Position numbers and translations under genes: made by a program. A DNA stretch of 64,000 nucleotides from Salminus brasiliensis (Eukaryota; Chordata; Actinopteri; Characiformes; Bryconidae): contig NC_132878.1 of assembly GCF_030463535.1 (NCBI RefSeq), forward strand, positions 97,152,591 through 97,216,590, written 5' to 3'. Shown piece by piece: positions 53,501 to 62,559 of the stretch (position 1 is the stretch's first letter; every line of letters begins with the position of its first letter). The notes beneath the pieces are model-generated. The model was not told the origin of the DNA. It saw nothing but the letters and a program-made list of their open reading frames with translations, and did not search any database.

Positions 53501-53950
53501 GTGTGTTTATTGTGAGGGGTGTAGAAATGAGTTTTGACAGAACGTTGAATTTGTCTGTAAGGCTGAAGTCGAGGGAAGCCGGACGCCTGGAGGACGAAGT
53601 CACAACCCTGCGGGTGAAGTCTGAGGACGGGGAGCAGACCTTCATCCTGAAAATGCTTTTCTCCGACACCATCGGGCAGCTGCGCCAACGCCTGGACGCT
53701 CACAGGTGGAGTGGACGGTACTGTGTTGTGGTGTGTGTAGCGCAGCTCAGCAGTGTGTAACGATTATTACATTCTTTTTTTTTTTTGTATCAGAGGGTCA
53801 CTCTACCCTGCCTATGACATCATCAGTGGATTTCCTCAGCGTTGCCATAGCGATGACACTCAATCTCTCCAGGCCTGTGGTTTGACCCCAAATGCTGCCC
53901 TGCTACTGCGGCGCTGCCCACCAGAGACTTCATCAACCAATCCTGCATGA
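43881..53950 (+). CDS. ubxn11: ubxn11: UBX domain-containing protein 11 (socius), complete, 15 exons
   Basis: Seen: fifteen exons join in frame into 500 codons plus TGA. Order: N-terminus MSSALHTLRKTRRAPL (human begins MSSPLASLSKTRKVPL), coiled coil at about 84-159, SEP domain at about 238-320 with LYRNGIMMFNGPFRSYQDPS, then FLSKLPESVVRGGKVI (352-367), and a UBX domain at about 417-490 starting LRVKSEDGEQTFILKM and ending CGLTPNAALLLRR. Human UBXN11 is about 520 residues and ends in a Gly-Pro-rich tail that is absent here. Known: socius binds Rnd GTPases and Galpha12/13 and loosens actin stress fibres; UBX domains usually bind p97/VCP. The canonical UBX FPR turn is not evident here (SGFPQRC aligns near it), so p97 binding is uncertain. 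Exons 3 and 4 are the least certain parts. Confidence 0.92.
44039..44073 (+). CDS. ubxn11: ubxn11 exon 2 (codons 24-36)
   Basis: 35 nt; acceptor CTCTGTGGCAG, donor GTAGGC; encodes ERLICTDSAHT after a split Ser. Intron 1 is 87 bp. Phase agrees on both sides; similarity to human is weak here. Confidence 0.6.
44337..44422 (+). CDS. ubxn11: ubxn11 exon 3 (codons 36-64), tentative
   Basis: 86 nt; acceptor TTGGTTTAG, donor GTCATG (weak). Encodes EALLLRDLFPQDPPQPDITG then SMAAPRAK. Supported mainly because it links exons 2 and 4 in phase without a stop. A longer version ending at GAAG|GTGACC would not join exon 4 in frame. Confidence 0.45.
44575..44835. mobile_element. Interspersed teleost repeat in ubxn11 intron 3
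   Basis: Begins AAGCACTTTATCAGGAACGC, contains CATGGTCAGCAGCAATACTC, and ends GGCCCGAAGTGAGCCC. I recognise this as a recurrent fish repeat but cannot name its class. Its CACTTTATCAGGAACGC end resembles the core of the 42-bp minisatellite family. Confidence 0.5.
45063..46240. repeat. Composite minisatellite (CCATACACAGGGAYRCGCCC)n in ubxn11 intron 3
   Basis: About 65 copies of an 18-bp core TACACAGGGATACGCCC, alternating with GCACACTGCGCC or ACCAACAGYRCCCTA inserts. A higher-order block of about 435 bp repeats (compare 45150-45370 with 45585-45800). No stop occurs in several frames on both strands, giving spurious frames of up to 405 codons. The longest runs out into unique sequence at 46240-46452. 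Confidence 0.93.
46335..46392 (+). CDS. ubxn11: ubxn11 exon 4 (codons 65-84), tentative
   Basis: 58 nt; acceptor TGCCGTTAG, donor GTAAGA. Encodes RANGGPLSSACQGKTFKRT, similar in position to the human YGGIGAPVSRQVP stretch. Phase fits exon 5. Confidence 0.5.
46500..46600 (+). CDS. ubxn11: ubxn11 exon 5 (codons 84-117), coiled coil
   Basis: 101 nt; acceptor AACACCCCCAG, donor GTGAGA. Encodes CPPSDVELMSSMVQRLGQLE then KKVKTQALDISSK, matching the human DSELMAF...LEQQVKAQTDEILSK region. Confidence 0.88.
46860..46911. repeat. (TA)n microsatellite
   Basis: About 25 TA units in ubxn11 intron 5. Confidence 0.95.
47135..47166 (+). pseudogene. Partial duplicate of ubxn11 exon 6 (pseudo-exon)
   Basis: 32 nt identical to 47415-47446 inside exon 6, starting AAGAAGAATAGCTGTGCTGG. 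There is no pyrimidine tract before it (it follows a TA repeat) and no donor after it (it runs into ATTTTTTT). The flank ATTGCTGTCTCA is also shared: it follows this copy at 47178 and precedes the real exon at 47344. Confidence 0.85.
47413..47458 (+). CDS. ubxn11: ubxn11 exon 6 (codons 118-133), coiled coil
   Basis: 46 nt; acceptor TCTCAAAAG, donor GTAAAT. Encodes ARRIAVLEEKLKLLQ. A 32-nt perfect copy of its middle lies 280 bp upstream at 47135-47166. Confidence 0.88.
47520..47573. repeat. (CA)n microsatellite
   Basis: About 27 CA units in ubxn11 intron 6. Confidence 0.95.
47668..47755. repeat. Short minisatellite CACACACAGACAAGCC
   Basis: Five to six units of ACACACAGACAAGCCC or ACACAGACAACC. 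Confidence 0.85.
48256..48335 (+). CDS. ubxn11: ubxn11 exon 7 (codons 133-159), coiled coil
   Basis: 80 nt; acceptor TGTGACTTTAG, donor GTGAGT. Encodes RREDDVQREDLTEKCRKLQN then QVWEME. Confidence 0.88.
48345..48995. repeat. 29-bp minisatellite family C, ubxn11 intron 7
   Basis: About 22 units of AATATCCAGTATGAAGCTCT plus AATAACATT, with variants in GAAGCT/GAATCT/AAATCT. It fills nearly all of the 669-bp intron. The same unit in the same orientation is at 59830-60605. Confidence 0.95.
49005..49101 (+). CDS. ubxn11: ubxn11 exon 8 (codons 160-192)
   Basis: 97 nt; acceptor CTGTTTCTCAG, donor GTATAC. Encodes RFLNDYGMIWVGNGEDHDTA then EEAESGDMQWPP; RFL.DYG..WVG matches human. A minisatellite fills the preceding intron up to the acceptor. 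Confidence 0.92.
49354..49571 (+). CDS. ubxn11: ubxn11 exon 9 (codons 192-264), start of SEP domain
   Basis: 218 nt; acceptor TTTCTACAG, donor GTCCAA. Encodes SMNFDLVLRNVQDLNILAGE, VTSVPGGARLTQPDPVPLQL and YRNGIMMFNGPFRSYQDPST. The strongest family match in the gene. Confidence 0.95.
49740..50495. repeat. GGTTGCTA-rich repeat, ubxn11 intron 9
   Basis: Degenerate (GGTTGCTAGGTGGTTGCTATGG) sequence. Repeats again at 52240-52720. Confidence 0.85.
50545..50622 (+). CDS. ubxn11: ubxn11 exon 10 (codons 265-290), SEP domain
   Basis: 78 nt, phase 0; acceptor GGACTCCAG, donor GTGTGT. Encodes RCLQDLMDGYFPAELQERFP then DGVVFQ. Confidence 0.94.
50624..50664. repeat. (TG)n microsatellite at exon 10 donor
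   Basis: Starts at the GT of the donor itself (CAG|GTGTGTGTGT). Confidence 0.9.
50734..50887 (+). CDS. ubxn11: ubxn11 exon 11 (codons 291-342), SEP domain end
   Basis: 154 nt; acceptor TCTCCATGCAG, donor GTCAGC. Encodes VRDRRGEEFRGRRPIGFPGK then GHTVGGAKEE and a TLLDHRQSQLT end. A nearer AG at 50703 gives a poorer family match. Confidence 0.9.
51087..51950. repeat. 29-bp minisatellite (CAGCCTACAGCAGTTTAGCC)n, ubxn11 intron 11
   Basis: About 30 units of CAGCCTACAGCAGTTTAGCC plus CCACCCATT, with CCC/CTC and CTA variants. Three diverged units (CAGCCCACAGCAGCTTAGCC) are also in intron 13 at 53345-53428. Confidence 0.95.
52240..52720. repeat. GGTTGCTA-rich repeat, ubxn11 intron 11
   Basis: Same family as 49740-50495. 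A block of about 200 bp is duplicated (52400-52510 resembles 52590-52700). Confidence 0.85.
52895..52998 (+). CDS. ubxn11: ubxn11 exon 12 (codons 342-376)
   Basis: 104 nt; acceptor GTGACTGAAG, donor GTAAGA. Encodes QEVSMERFLSKLPESVVRGG then KVISIRSSLKAHLQ. Confidence 0.92.
53254..53327 (+). CDS. ubxn11: ubxn11 exon 13 (codons 377-401)
   Basis: 74 nt; acceptor CTGTCTGTAG, donor GTACCC. Encodes GSADGAENPSVSVLETPALQ then ALRE; VLETPAL matches human VVETPTL. Confidence 0.9.
53345..53428. repeat. Three 29-bp units of the intron 11 family in intron 13
   Basis: CCCACCCATTCAGCCCACAG repeated three times; see 51087-51950. Confidence 0.9.
53562..53705 (+). CDS. ubxn11: ubxn11 exon 14 (codons 401-449), UBX domain start
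   Basis: 144 nt; acceptor TTGTCTGTAAG, donor GTGGAG. Encodes LRVKSEDGEQTFILKMLFSD then TIGQLRQRLDAH. Confidence 0.94.
53794..53950 (+). CDS. ubxn11: ubxn11 exon 15 (codons 449-500 and stop), UBX domain end
   Basis: 157 nt; acceptor TTTTTTGTATCAG. Encodes SLYPAYDIISGFPQRCHSDD then TQSLQACGLTPNAALLLRR and a short CPPETSSTNPA tail before TGA. The long Gly-Pro tail of the human protein is absent. Confidence 0.94.
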
Positions 53951-53964
53951 AAACTCTATATAAC

Positions 53965-54840
53965 ATCAGAATAAACCCAAATAAACATAAAGTCAGTGGT
54001 CAGTGAGAGTGTCTACCTGTAATTAACTCTATATGACATCAGAATAAACCCAAATAAACATAAAGTCAGTGGTCAGTGAGAGTGTCTACCTGTAATTAAC
54101 TCTATATAACATTAGAATATACCCAAATAAACATAAAATCAGTGGTCAGTAAGCATGTCTACCTGTAATTAATTCTATATAACATTAGAATAAACCCAAA
54201 TACACAAAGTCAGTGGTCAGTGAGAGCGTCTACCTGTAATTAACTCTATATAACATTAGAATAAACCCTAATAAACATAAAGGCGTGGTCAGTGAGAGTG
54301 TCTACCTGTAATTAACTCTATATAACATCAGAATAAACCCAAATAAACAAAGTCAGTGGTCAGTGAGAGTGTCTACCGGTAATTAACTCTATATAACATT
54401 AGAATAAACCCAAATACACAAAGTCAGTGGTCAGTGAGAGCGTCTACCTGTAATTAACTCTATATAACATTAGAATAAACCCAAATAAACATAAAGTCAG
54501 TGGTCAGTGAGAGCGTCTACCTGTAATTAACTCTATATAACATTAGAATAAACCCTAATAAACATAAAGGCGTGGTCAGTGAGAGTGTCTACCTGTAATT
54601 AACTCTATATAACATCAGAATAAACCCAAATAAACAAAGTCAGTGGTCAGTGAGAGTGTCTACCGGTAATTAACTCTATATAACATTAGAATAAACCCAA
54701 ATACACAAAGTCAGTGGTCAGTGAGAGCGTCTACCTGTAATTAACTCTATATAACATTAGAATAAACCCAAATACACAAAGTCAGTGGTCAGTGAGTGTC
54801 TAACTGTAATTAACTTTATAACATTAGAATAAACATATAT
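53965..54840. repeat. 68-75 bp minisatellite beginning in ubxn11 3' UTR
   Basis: About 12 units containing AATAAACCCAAATAAACATA, AGTCAGTGGTCAGTGAGAGT and GTCTACCTGTAATTAACTCT. Units 54190-54472 recur as 54473-54758, showing higher-order repetition. A single related stretch (GGTCAGTGAGAGTGTCTACC) lies in intron 12 at about 53192. Confidence 0.93.
53970..53985 (+). terminator. Candidate ubxn11 polyadenylation signals
   Basis: AATAAA at 53970 and again at 53980, 20-30 nt after the stop codon. Both are part of the first unit of a tandem array, so the functional site could be in any unit. Confidence 0.4.
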
Positions 54841-54974
54841 CAGTTTCCTGGACTAGGATATTTCAATAGAGAATCTCTATTCAGAATTCTGGTAGTCCAG
54901 CACTAGACTTAATTTCCGTCTGGGGAAAAGACCCATAGAGTTTTAAAGGTAAACAGAACATAAGACACATGCTT

Positions 54975-56505
54975 ATAAACATCCACTTCTACTGCTGCTC
55001 TATTTCTACTGCTGCTCTATTTCTACTACAGCCACTTCTACTGCTGCTCTATTTCTACTGCTGCTCTATTTCTACTACAGCTACTTCTACTGCTGCTCTA
55101 TTTCTACTACAGCCACTTCTACTGCTGCTCTATTTCTACTACAGCCACTTCTACTGCTGCTCTATTTCTACTGCTGCTCTATTTCTACTACAGCCACTTC
55201 TACTGCTGCTCTATTTCTACTACAGCCACTTCTACTGCTGCTCTATTTCTACTGCTGCTCTACTTCTACTGCTGCTCTATTTCTACTACAGCTCTATTTC
55301 TACTACAGCCACTTCTACTGCTGCTCTATTTCTACTGCTGCTCTATTTCTACTACAGCTACTTCTACTGCTGCTCTATTTCTACTACAGCCACTTCTACT
55401 GCTGCTCTATTTCTACTACAGCCACTTCTACTGCTGCTCTATTTCTACTGCTGCTCTACTTCTACTGCTGCTCTATTTCTACTACAGCCACTTCTACTGC
55501 TGCTCTATTTCTACTACAGCCACTTCTACTGCTGCTCTATTTCTACTACAGCCACTTCTACTGCTGCTCTATTTCTACTGCTGCTCTATTTCTACTACAG
55601 CTACTTCTACTGCTGCTCTATTTCTACTACAGCCACTTCTACTGCTGCTCTATTTCTACTGCTGCTCTACTTCTACTGCTGCTCTATTTCTACTACAGCT
55701 ACTTCTACTGCTGCTCTATTTCTACTACAGCCACTTCTACTGCTGCTCTATTTCTACTACAGCCACTTCTACTGCTGCTCTATTTCTACTGCTGCTCTAT
55801 TTCTACTACAGCTACTTCTACTGCTGCTCTATTTCTACTACAGCCACTTCTACTGCTGCTCTATTTCTACTACAGCCACTTCTACTGCTGCTCTATTTCT
55901 ACTGCTGCTCTATTTCTACTACAGCCACTTCTACTGCTGCTCTATTTCTACTACAGCCACTTCTACTGCTGCTCTATTTCTACTGCTGCTCTACTTCTAC
56001 TGCTGCTCTATTTCTACTACAGCTCTATTTCTACTACAGCCACTTCTACTGCTGCTCTATTTCTACTGCTGCTCTATTTCTACTACAGCTACTTCTACTG
56101 CTGCTCTATTTCTACTACAGCCACTTCTACTGCTGCTCTATTTCTACTACAGCCACTTCTACTGCTGCTCTATTTCTACTGCTGCTCTACTTCTACTGCT
56201 GCTCTATTTCTACTACAGCCACTTCTACTGCTGCTCTATTTCTACTGCTGCTCTATTTCTACTACAGCTACTTCTACTGCTGCTCTATTTCTACTACAGC
56301 CACTTCTACTGCTGCTCTATTTCTACTGCTGCTCTACTTCTACTGCTGCTCTATTTCTACTACAGCCACTTCTACTGCTGCTCTATTTCTACTGCTGCTC
56401 TATTTCTACTACAGCCACTTCTACTGCTGCTCTATTTCTACTACAGCTACTTCTACTGCTGCTTCTTCTACTTCTCTTGCTCTAATTCTACTCCAGCTCT
56501 ATTTT
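54975..56505. repeat. Minisatellite (TTCTACTGCTGCTCTATTTCTACTACAGCCAC)n
   Basis: About 1.5 kb of 15-bp TTCTACTGCTGCTCTA and 18-bp TTTCTACTACAGCCACTT modules. A block of about 400-700 bp recurs (55230-55400 resembles 55970-56110). A 512-codon open frame of Leu/Tyr/Ser repeats is an artefact. Confidence 0.93.
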
Positions 56506-56509
56506 GACT

Positions 56510-57820
56510 ACAGCTACGTCTACTACAACTACAACAATAATAAAATAAATAAATGAATAAATAATAATAATAATAAGTAGTAGATGTAGGCTCAGAGGTT
56601 CCAGGCCCAAGCACAGGCCGATCTGATTAACATCAGTATCAGACTCCTCATAATCCTGAGAAAAGCCCCACAGAGACGACCAGCCTTCCACAGTCCAACA
56701 CAACATCCACCAAGACTTCCAGAAAAGACCTTTATTTCTACACGAAAACACACAGATCACACAGGAACAGCTTTAGTGCTGGGATCAGTCTTACTTGGCT
56801 GGTTATGTTGAAACTTGGAATCGGATTCAGAAACCTGGCATCTCACTCCATCGTTCTTCTACACAGTTGAATCCAACCCCGTTCAGAACAGCTCAATAGC
56901 AGCTTCATATACACATACACTCCACCCCAACCTCCTCATACTCCTCATACACACTTTATTTATTCATAACACACAGGAAACTGAATGGAAGACGTGTTCA
57001 GGCTGTAGTAGAAATGAGGTGATACACCATTCCTCCGCTACACTGAATTAAACACCTTTCGTCATTAACACACAGAAAAAGGCACGACGTTAAATAATAA
57101 CCATGAAGAAAAAGAAAAGCCCAGAACTAGCCCTTTACTCTGCTAGTGTCATGCTTTTGCAGTCGATGCTAAAAACGATGCTAATGCTGCTAACACCGAA
57201 TGCTGGCCAGAGCAGCGGATTACAGCTAGCTGCGCTAACTGGGCTTCATTACAAGAAAACTAAATATTAGCCAGATTAGCACATTTACAACCCCTCAGAC
57301 GCCACAGCGCACGCTCGCTAATATGAAATGTAACAAAATGACCTCGTGTTTGTGCGAAACGTCTCTAAAACGTGAAGAAAATAAGGTTTTTAAAGCGATA
57401 TTTTGCTGATATGTCTTGTTTACGTGAAATTTTATCACGCTAAGTTAAGCTTCTACAGTTTTACACTACAAGGCCAATGTGGCAAGCTAAGCAGTTAGCA
57501 GAAGAAGTTAGCATGGTGCTAACGGCACGTCTCTAGGTTTACAATGAGGCTAATATAGATAAGATGTGGATAAGATTAGCATGATGCTAACTAGATCATT
57601 AGTTTTACGTTGGAGCGACGAGGCTAATGTGGCTAAGTAGTGTGTAAGCAAGGTAGCATGGTGCTAACAGCACGTCTCTAGGTTTACTAAGATGCTAATA
57701 TTGGTAAGCTGTAGCTAAGCTTAGCATGATGCTAACTAGATCGTTAGCCTGTTCGCTTCAGTGTAAAACTAAAGAAGCTGAACTTTCTTACTGTTTCACC
57801 AAAGTAGCGCTTTAAAATAC
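56510..57820. other. Intergenic DNA between ubxn11 and cep85
   Basis: Contains (AAT)n at 56530-56575 and a tandem duplication of about 155 bp: 57495-57605 and 57652-57750 share GCACGTCTCTAGGTTTAC and TTAGCATGATGCTAACTAGA. TGCTAAC motifs are frequent. No exon of sh3bgrl3, the gene between these two in human, was found. Confidence 0.5.
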
Positions 57821-57821
57821 A

Positions 57822-58200
57822 TACACTGTATGGACAAAAGTATTGGGACACCTGCTCATTCACTGCTTCTGTTGGAGTAACTGTCTCTACTGTCCAGAGA
57901 AGAAGACTTTCTACTAGATTCTGGAGGAGCATTGCTGTGAGGATTTGATTGATTGCATTCAGCGACAAGAGCAGTGTTAGGATGTTGGATGATGACGATG
58001 ATCACCACTCCACCTCATCATCCCCAACTCCACCATCATCCCCAAGAACACAGTTCTTCCACTGCTCCACAGCTCCTCAATGACCCCTCTATAGCCCACG
58101 CCTGGCATTAGGCAGCAAGGTGCCAATAGGGACTAGACAAGCTGCGTGTGTGCATTTGCACATATTAGTCAGCAATGGGTGCAGCTTAAAGTATGAAACA
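57822..58200 (+). mobile_element. MITE family A, near full length
   Basis: Starts TACACTGTATGGACAAAAGT then ATTGGGACACCTGCTCATTC, passes GAGCATTGCTGTGAGGATTT and CCCACGCCTGGCATTAGGCA, and stops at GTGCAGCTTAAAGTA. The GTTTGTGGACACC end is missing. Its first end is the best preserved of the family. Confidence 0.75.
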
Positions 58201-58449
58201 AACAAAAAAAAACAAAACAAACAAAAAAAAAGGTGAAGGGATAAAATCATTGAATATGTGATGGAATGTTGTGACAAAGCTGATGAAGCTTTAATAAACA
58301 AATAAACAAACGAAAACAAACAAAGTTCTTTATCGGACCCCCGTCTCTAAATGAGCTTTCATCAACTGTTATTGTGGGTGCAGGTGTCTCTCAAGCTCGG
58401 TAAAGGCCACCGATTTTTTAAAATTCTCTGCATTCAGAGGGGGGTTTGG

Positions 58450-58920
58450 TGGGTTTTAGTGCGACACGCTCGGTTCTAGATAACCTCCCCCAGTCAGAGC
58501 TGGAGTTCTACAGTGGAGGTTCTAGATAACCTCCTCCAGTCAGAGCTGGAGTTCTACAGTGGAGGGGAAGGGAAGCAGACGTCTGAAGCTCTAATAATAA
58601 AAGCTCCTCACAGAAAGTTCTTCACCTAATGGTGATGAAGACGCTGCCTGATGCCTGAGACACGGTTCTACCAGAGTTCTGAGAAGAGTTCGGCTCTAGA
58701 ACCTGCTTTTAAAATCAGATCATTAAAATGGTGGAGGGATACATGCTGCAGGGTGTAGTGCGGCTACAGAAAGTAGTCCCTAAAGAGAACTGCATTAGTT
58801 CAGATTCTCTATTCACTATTTTACCTTCATCATCATCACCATCATCATCATCATCCATATAAAACTCAGAAGGCTCGTGATGTAGCTTCACTGGTGGGTT
58901 TGGATAGGAGATAAATTATG
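58450..58920. repeat. Unclassified dispersed repeat B, copy 2
   Basis: Near-identical to 25610-26115 over about 450 bp, in the same orientation, including the ATCATCATC tract at its end. Confidence 0.75.
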
Positions 58921-59546
58921 GGCTGTATCTGTGTTGTTGTAGTCATGGCGACCGTCGTCTGCTTCCATTCACCTCCACTGTAGAGAGATCGGAGTGGGTC
59001 AGTTTCTCTACAGTGAAGCTCCACTCTGACTGAGCTCAGCTCTCACTGAGATATGGAAAGAATTTTGGGGGAGAGAAGGGGGGGGCTATTTTTAGAGCAT
59101 GTTAGCTTGTAGCATAAAGGCACAACCTCAGAGCAGGGGAGATAAGGGCGGGTAGTGTTTGCCCTCATGCTCATGTTAATTTGAGATGATTGGCAGATGA
59201 TGGTGGATCATCATCCACAACGCTACAAAAAAACCCCCAAAACGACACATTAAAAAGTCAGTTGATTGTCAACCACATCACATCCGTCCCCAAACGCCAG
59301 GGAATGCCAACAGAATTAGGGACCCTAGCAATATTACATCCTCAGTATAAAAATAAGCCACTGTAGTGTCATGAGCATCAGTGTTAGTACTGCAGCCCTT
59401 CCAGAAGCACGAACAGAACCTGCTCTGTGTTCCAGACGGTTCTGAATGAAGGCACACGGCTCAGGCAGAGCCTAAAACGTCCCATCAGAGGAAAAGCCAT
59501 GAGCGGGACAAGCTCTGTCGGTTCCTCTGGTTCTGCAGGTCGTGGG
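58921..59546 (-). other. Presumed cep85 3' UTR and flank
   Basis: No repeat recognised except a G-run at 59080. No minus-strand AATAAA was seen close to the stop, so the 3' end of cep85 is not placed. Confidence 0.4.
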
Positions 59547-59713
59547 TCACTGGGTGGTGCAGTTGTCCCCCATGTCCTGGGCGTAGCGGTCAGAGACGGT
59601 GGTCCGAAGGGCCTCCACGTCACGGCGGAGCTGCAGCGCCTCCTGCAGTTTCCTCTGCAGAACGGCAGGGCTGAGCCAGTCCTCTCCACACTGCTCGGAC
59701 ACCACGGGAGCCG
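59547..59713 (-). CDS. cep85: cep85 terminal exon (fragment codons 230-284 and stop)
   Basis: 167 nt including TGA. Encodes [40 protein letters not shown] and [15 protein letters not shown]. Acceptor CACACAG. It joins the previous exon through a split Ser. Confidence 0.87.
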
Positions 59714-61947
59714 CTGTGTGAAGACAAAGACACATTAAATTCATTCAGCTCGTCCAGAATCAACAGTCTCTATATTGTTAAACTCCAGATCTAGAAATGG
59801 CAGATTAGTCCAGAATGTAGTTCAGACTGAATATCCAGTATGAAGCTCAAATAGCGTTAATATCCAGTATGAAGCTCAAATAACATTCATATCCAGTGTG
59901 AAGCTCTAATAGCTTTCATATCCAGTATGAAGCTCCAATAGCGTTAATATCCAGTATGAAGCTCCAATAGCGTTAATATCCAGTATGAAGTTCTAATAAC
60001 ATTAATATCCAGAATGAAGCTCCAATAGCGTTAATATCCAGTATGAAGTTCTAATAACATTAATATCCAGTATGAAGCTCCAATAGCGTTAATATCCAGT
60101 ATGAAGTTCCAATAGCATTAATATCCAGTATGAAGCTCCAATAGCATTAATATCCAGTATGAAGCTCTAATAGCGTTAATATCCAGTATGAAGCTCCAAT
60201 AGCATTAATATCCAGTATGAAGCTCTAATGGCATTAATATCCAGTATGAAGCTCTAATAGCGTTAATATCCAGTATGAAGCTCCAATAGCATTAATATCC
60301 AGTATGAAGCTCCAATAACATTAATATCCAGTATGAAGCTCTAATAACATTAATATCCAGTATGAAGCTCTAATAACATTAATATCCAGTATGAAGCTCC
60401 AATGGCATTAATATCCAGTATGAAGCTCCAATGGCATTAATATCCAGTATGAAGCTCCAATGGCATTAATATCCAGTATGAAGCTCTAATAACATTAATA
60501 TCCAGTATGAAGCTCTAATAACATTAATATCCAGTATGAAGCTCTAATAACATTAATATCCAGTATGAAGCTCTAATAACATTAATATCCAGTATGAAGC
60601 TCTAATAGCATTATATACATTATACACATACATACATAAAAAATGATGCGAACACAGTTGCCAACCTCTCCAACAGCTACACACACACACCCCTCTTAGT
60701 TACCATGCCCACACACCTGCCACAGACCTACAGAATACATCAGCACTGTTGCTTTCAGTGCCAACAGAGTTACCATAACACACACACACACCCACCTACA
60801 CCAAAAATAAACAGCAGTTATAGATATGTGTGTGTATGAGTGTGTGTGTGTACACACACACACGTGTGTGTATGTTTACTCACAGCTGATGCCCAGCAGC
60901 ATGGACAGGTTGGGGTCTTTGCCCTGAGCAGTGTGTGTGAGGATGCTGCACAGGGAGTTGAGGTCACTCAGGCAGGCCGCCATCTCTCTGTGGAGCTGCT
61001 GGGTCAACTGTACCCCCCCAGGCTGGAGGTCCCCACCAACCTCCCACCGGACGCCTCCATCAGCAGACCCCACGGACACCTGCAGACGCTCCCGCAGAGT
61101 CACGCTCTGCTCCATTAGATCCTGGTTCTGTAACGACAGCTGTGACACACACACACACACCTCTCCTGTCACTGTGGCTCCTAGTAATTACATTTAATCT
61201 ATAAAGTCTTACTACCTCAGATCTCTGCAGGGCAATAACACATATGCTGCTCTTGTACATGCTTTAAATATCCAAATATCAGTCCTGCTAACTTTTATTA
61301 TTTAACAGCTCTTCTATAACTTTTGATGTATTTATTCTACTAATGGACGTCTGATCCTGTGTGCAATACGTACAGTACTCAGACACTGTAATTTCCAGCC
61401 AGGATCAATGAATAATATTATAACTTAATTATAATTTAAAATAGCTGTATGTAATAGTGGGCAGTGAATAATTAATAGTAGATGCTGAATTATCTACAGG
61501 TCTGAATAGTTTTAAGATTAATAACTGAATAATACATTTACATTCACTGCGTTTAGCGGAGGCTCTTATCCAGAGCGACTTACAGGGTGACTCGTATTAC
61601 AGAGGTGGGCCAACGTAGTGTGAGGAGTCTTGCCCAGGGACTCTTATTGGTGTAGCGCAGCACCCACAGTCACCCAGACCGGGAATCAAACCCCAGTCTC
61701 TCACATGGTGTGGTAGCTCACTGGCAGGTAGTGGTGTTCTGTTGCACTACACCAACCACCAATAATAAATTGCTGGAATATTAAAGTTAAATAAATAATA
61801 ATAATTTAATACACATTTTAAAAAGAGCACCACTGACCTCCTTCATAGCGGAGTGTAGCTGGAGCAGCTCCTTCTCCTTCACCTCCAGCTCCTCTCTCAG
61901 AGCCTGACTACTGCTCTCCTCCTCACACAGGTGCTGCTGCACACTCT

Positions 61948-62021
<74 letters not shown>

Positions 62022-62505
62022 GATTATCTGATTAATGGCCCTTAGGACCGTGTCAAGCTCTCTGCACTACTACACTGAGCAGCCCCTGTTAGCATGTGAG
62101 TGAACGTCCTACCCTCATCTGTGAGCCGAGCTGTTCCATCATCCGCAGCTGCTTCTCTATAACCTGAAACAGAACATTTCATTATTTATTTCATTATTTA
62201 TTTATTATTTTAGGTTTCGTCTGCACATGACTGGCATTTACCCTAATGCCCCCCCCCCAGTGTGATCACCCCCACTATCTAGAACTGCCATGATCTCACA
62301 ACGCTACCAGTGCTGGGAGGGTTAAGGCTAGCACAGGGCCTCTGATGGTGTTCATCATACAGCGCAACACACCAACACACCTTTTTCAGCTTCTGCTGCT
62401 CCTCCTTTAAGGCCGCATTCTCCTCTCTGAGCTTCTCCACATCCAGAGACGGCAACCGAGCACCATCCTCAAGGCCTTCCTGAACCCTGGCCTGGAGACT
62501 TTATA

Positions 62506-62559
<54 letters not shown>

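Noticed and set aside
54969..56507. 512-codon Leu/Tyr/Ser-rich frame
   Set aside because: Consists of 15- and 18-bp tandem modules only; no independent support for translation.
56510..59546. sh3bgrl3 between ubxn11 and cep85 as in human
   Set aside because: No exon with similarity to its small glutaredoxin-like protein could be read on either strand.
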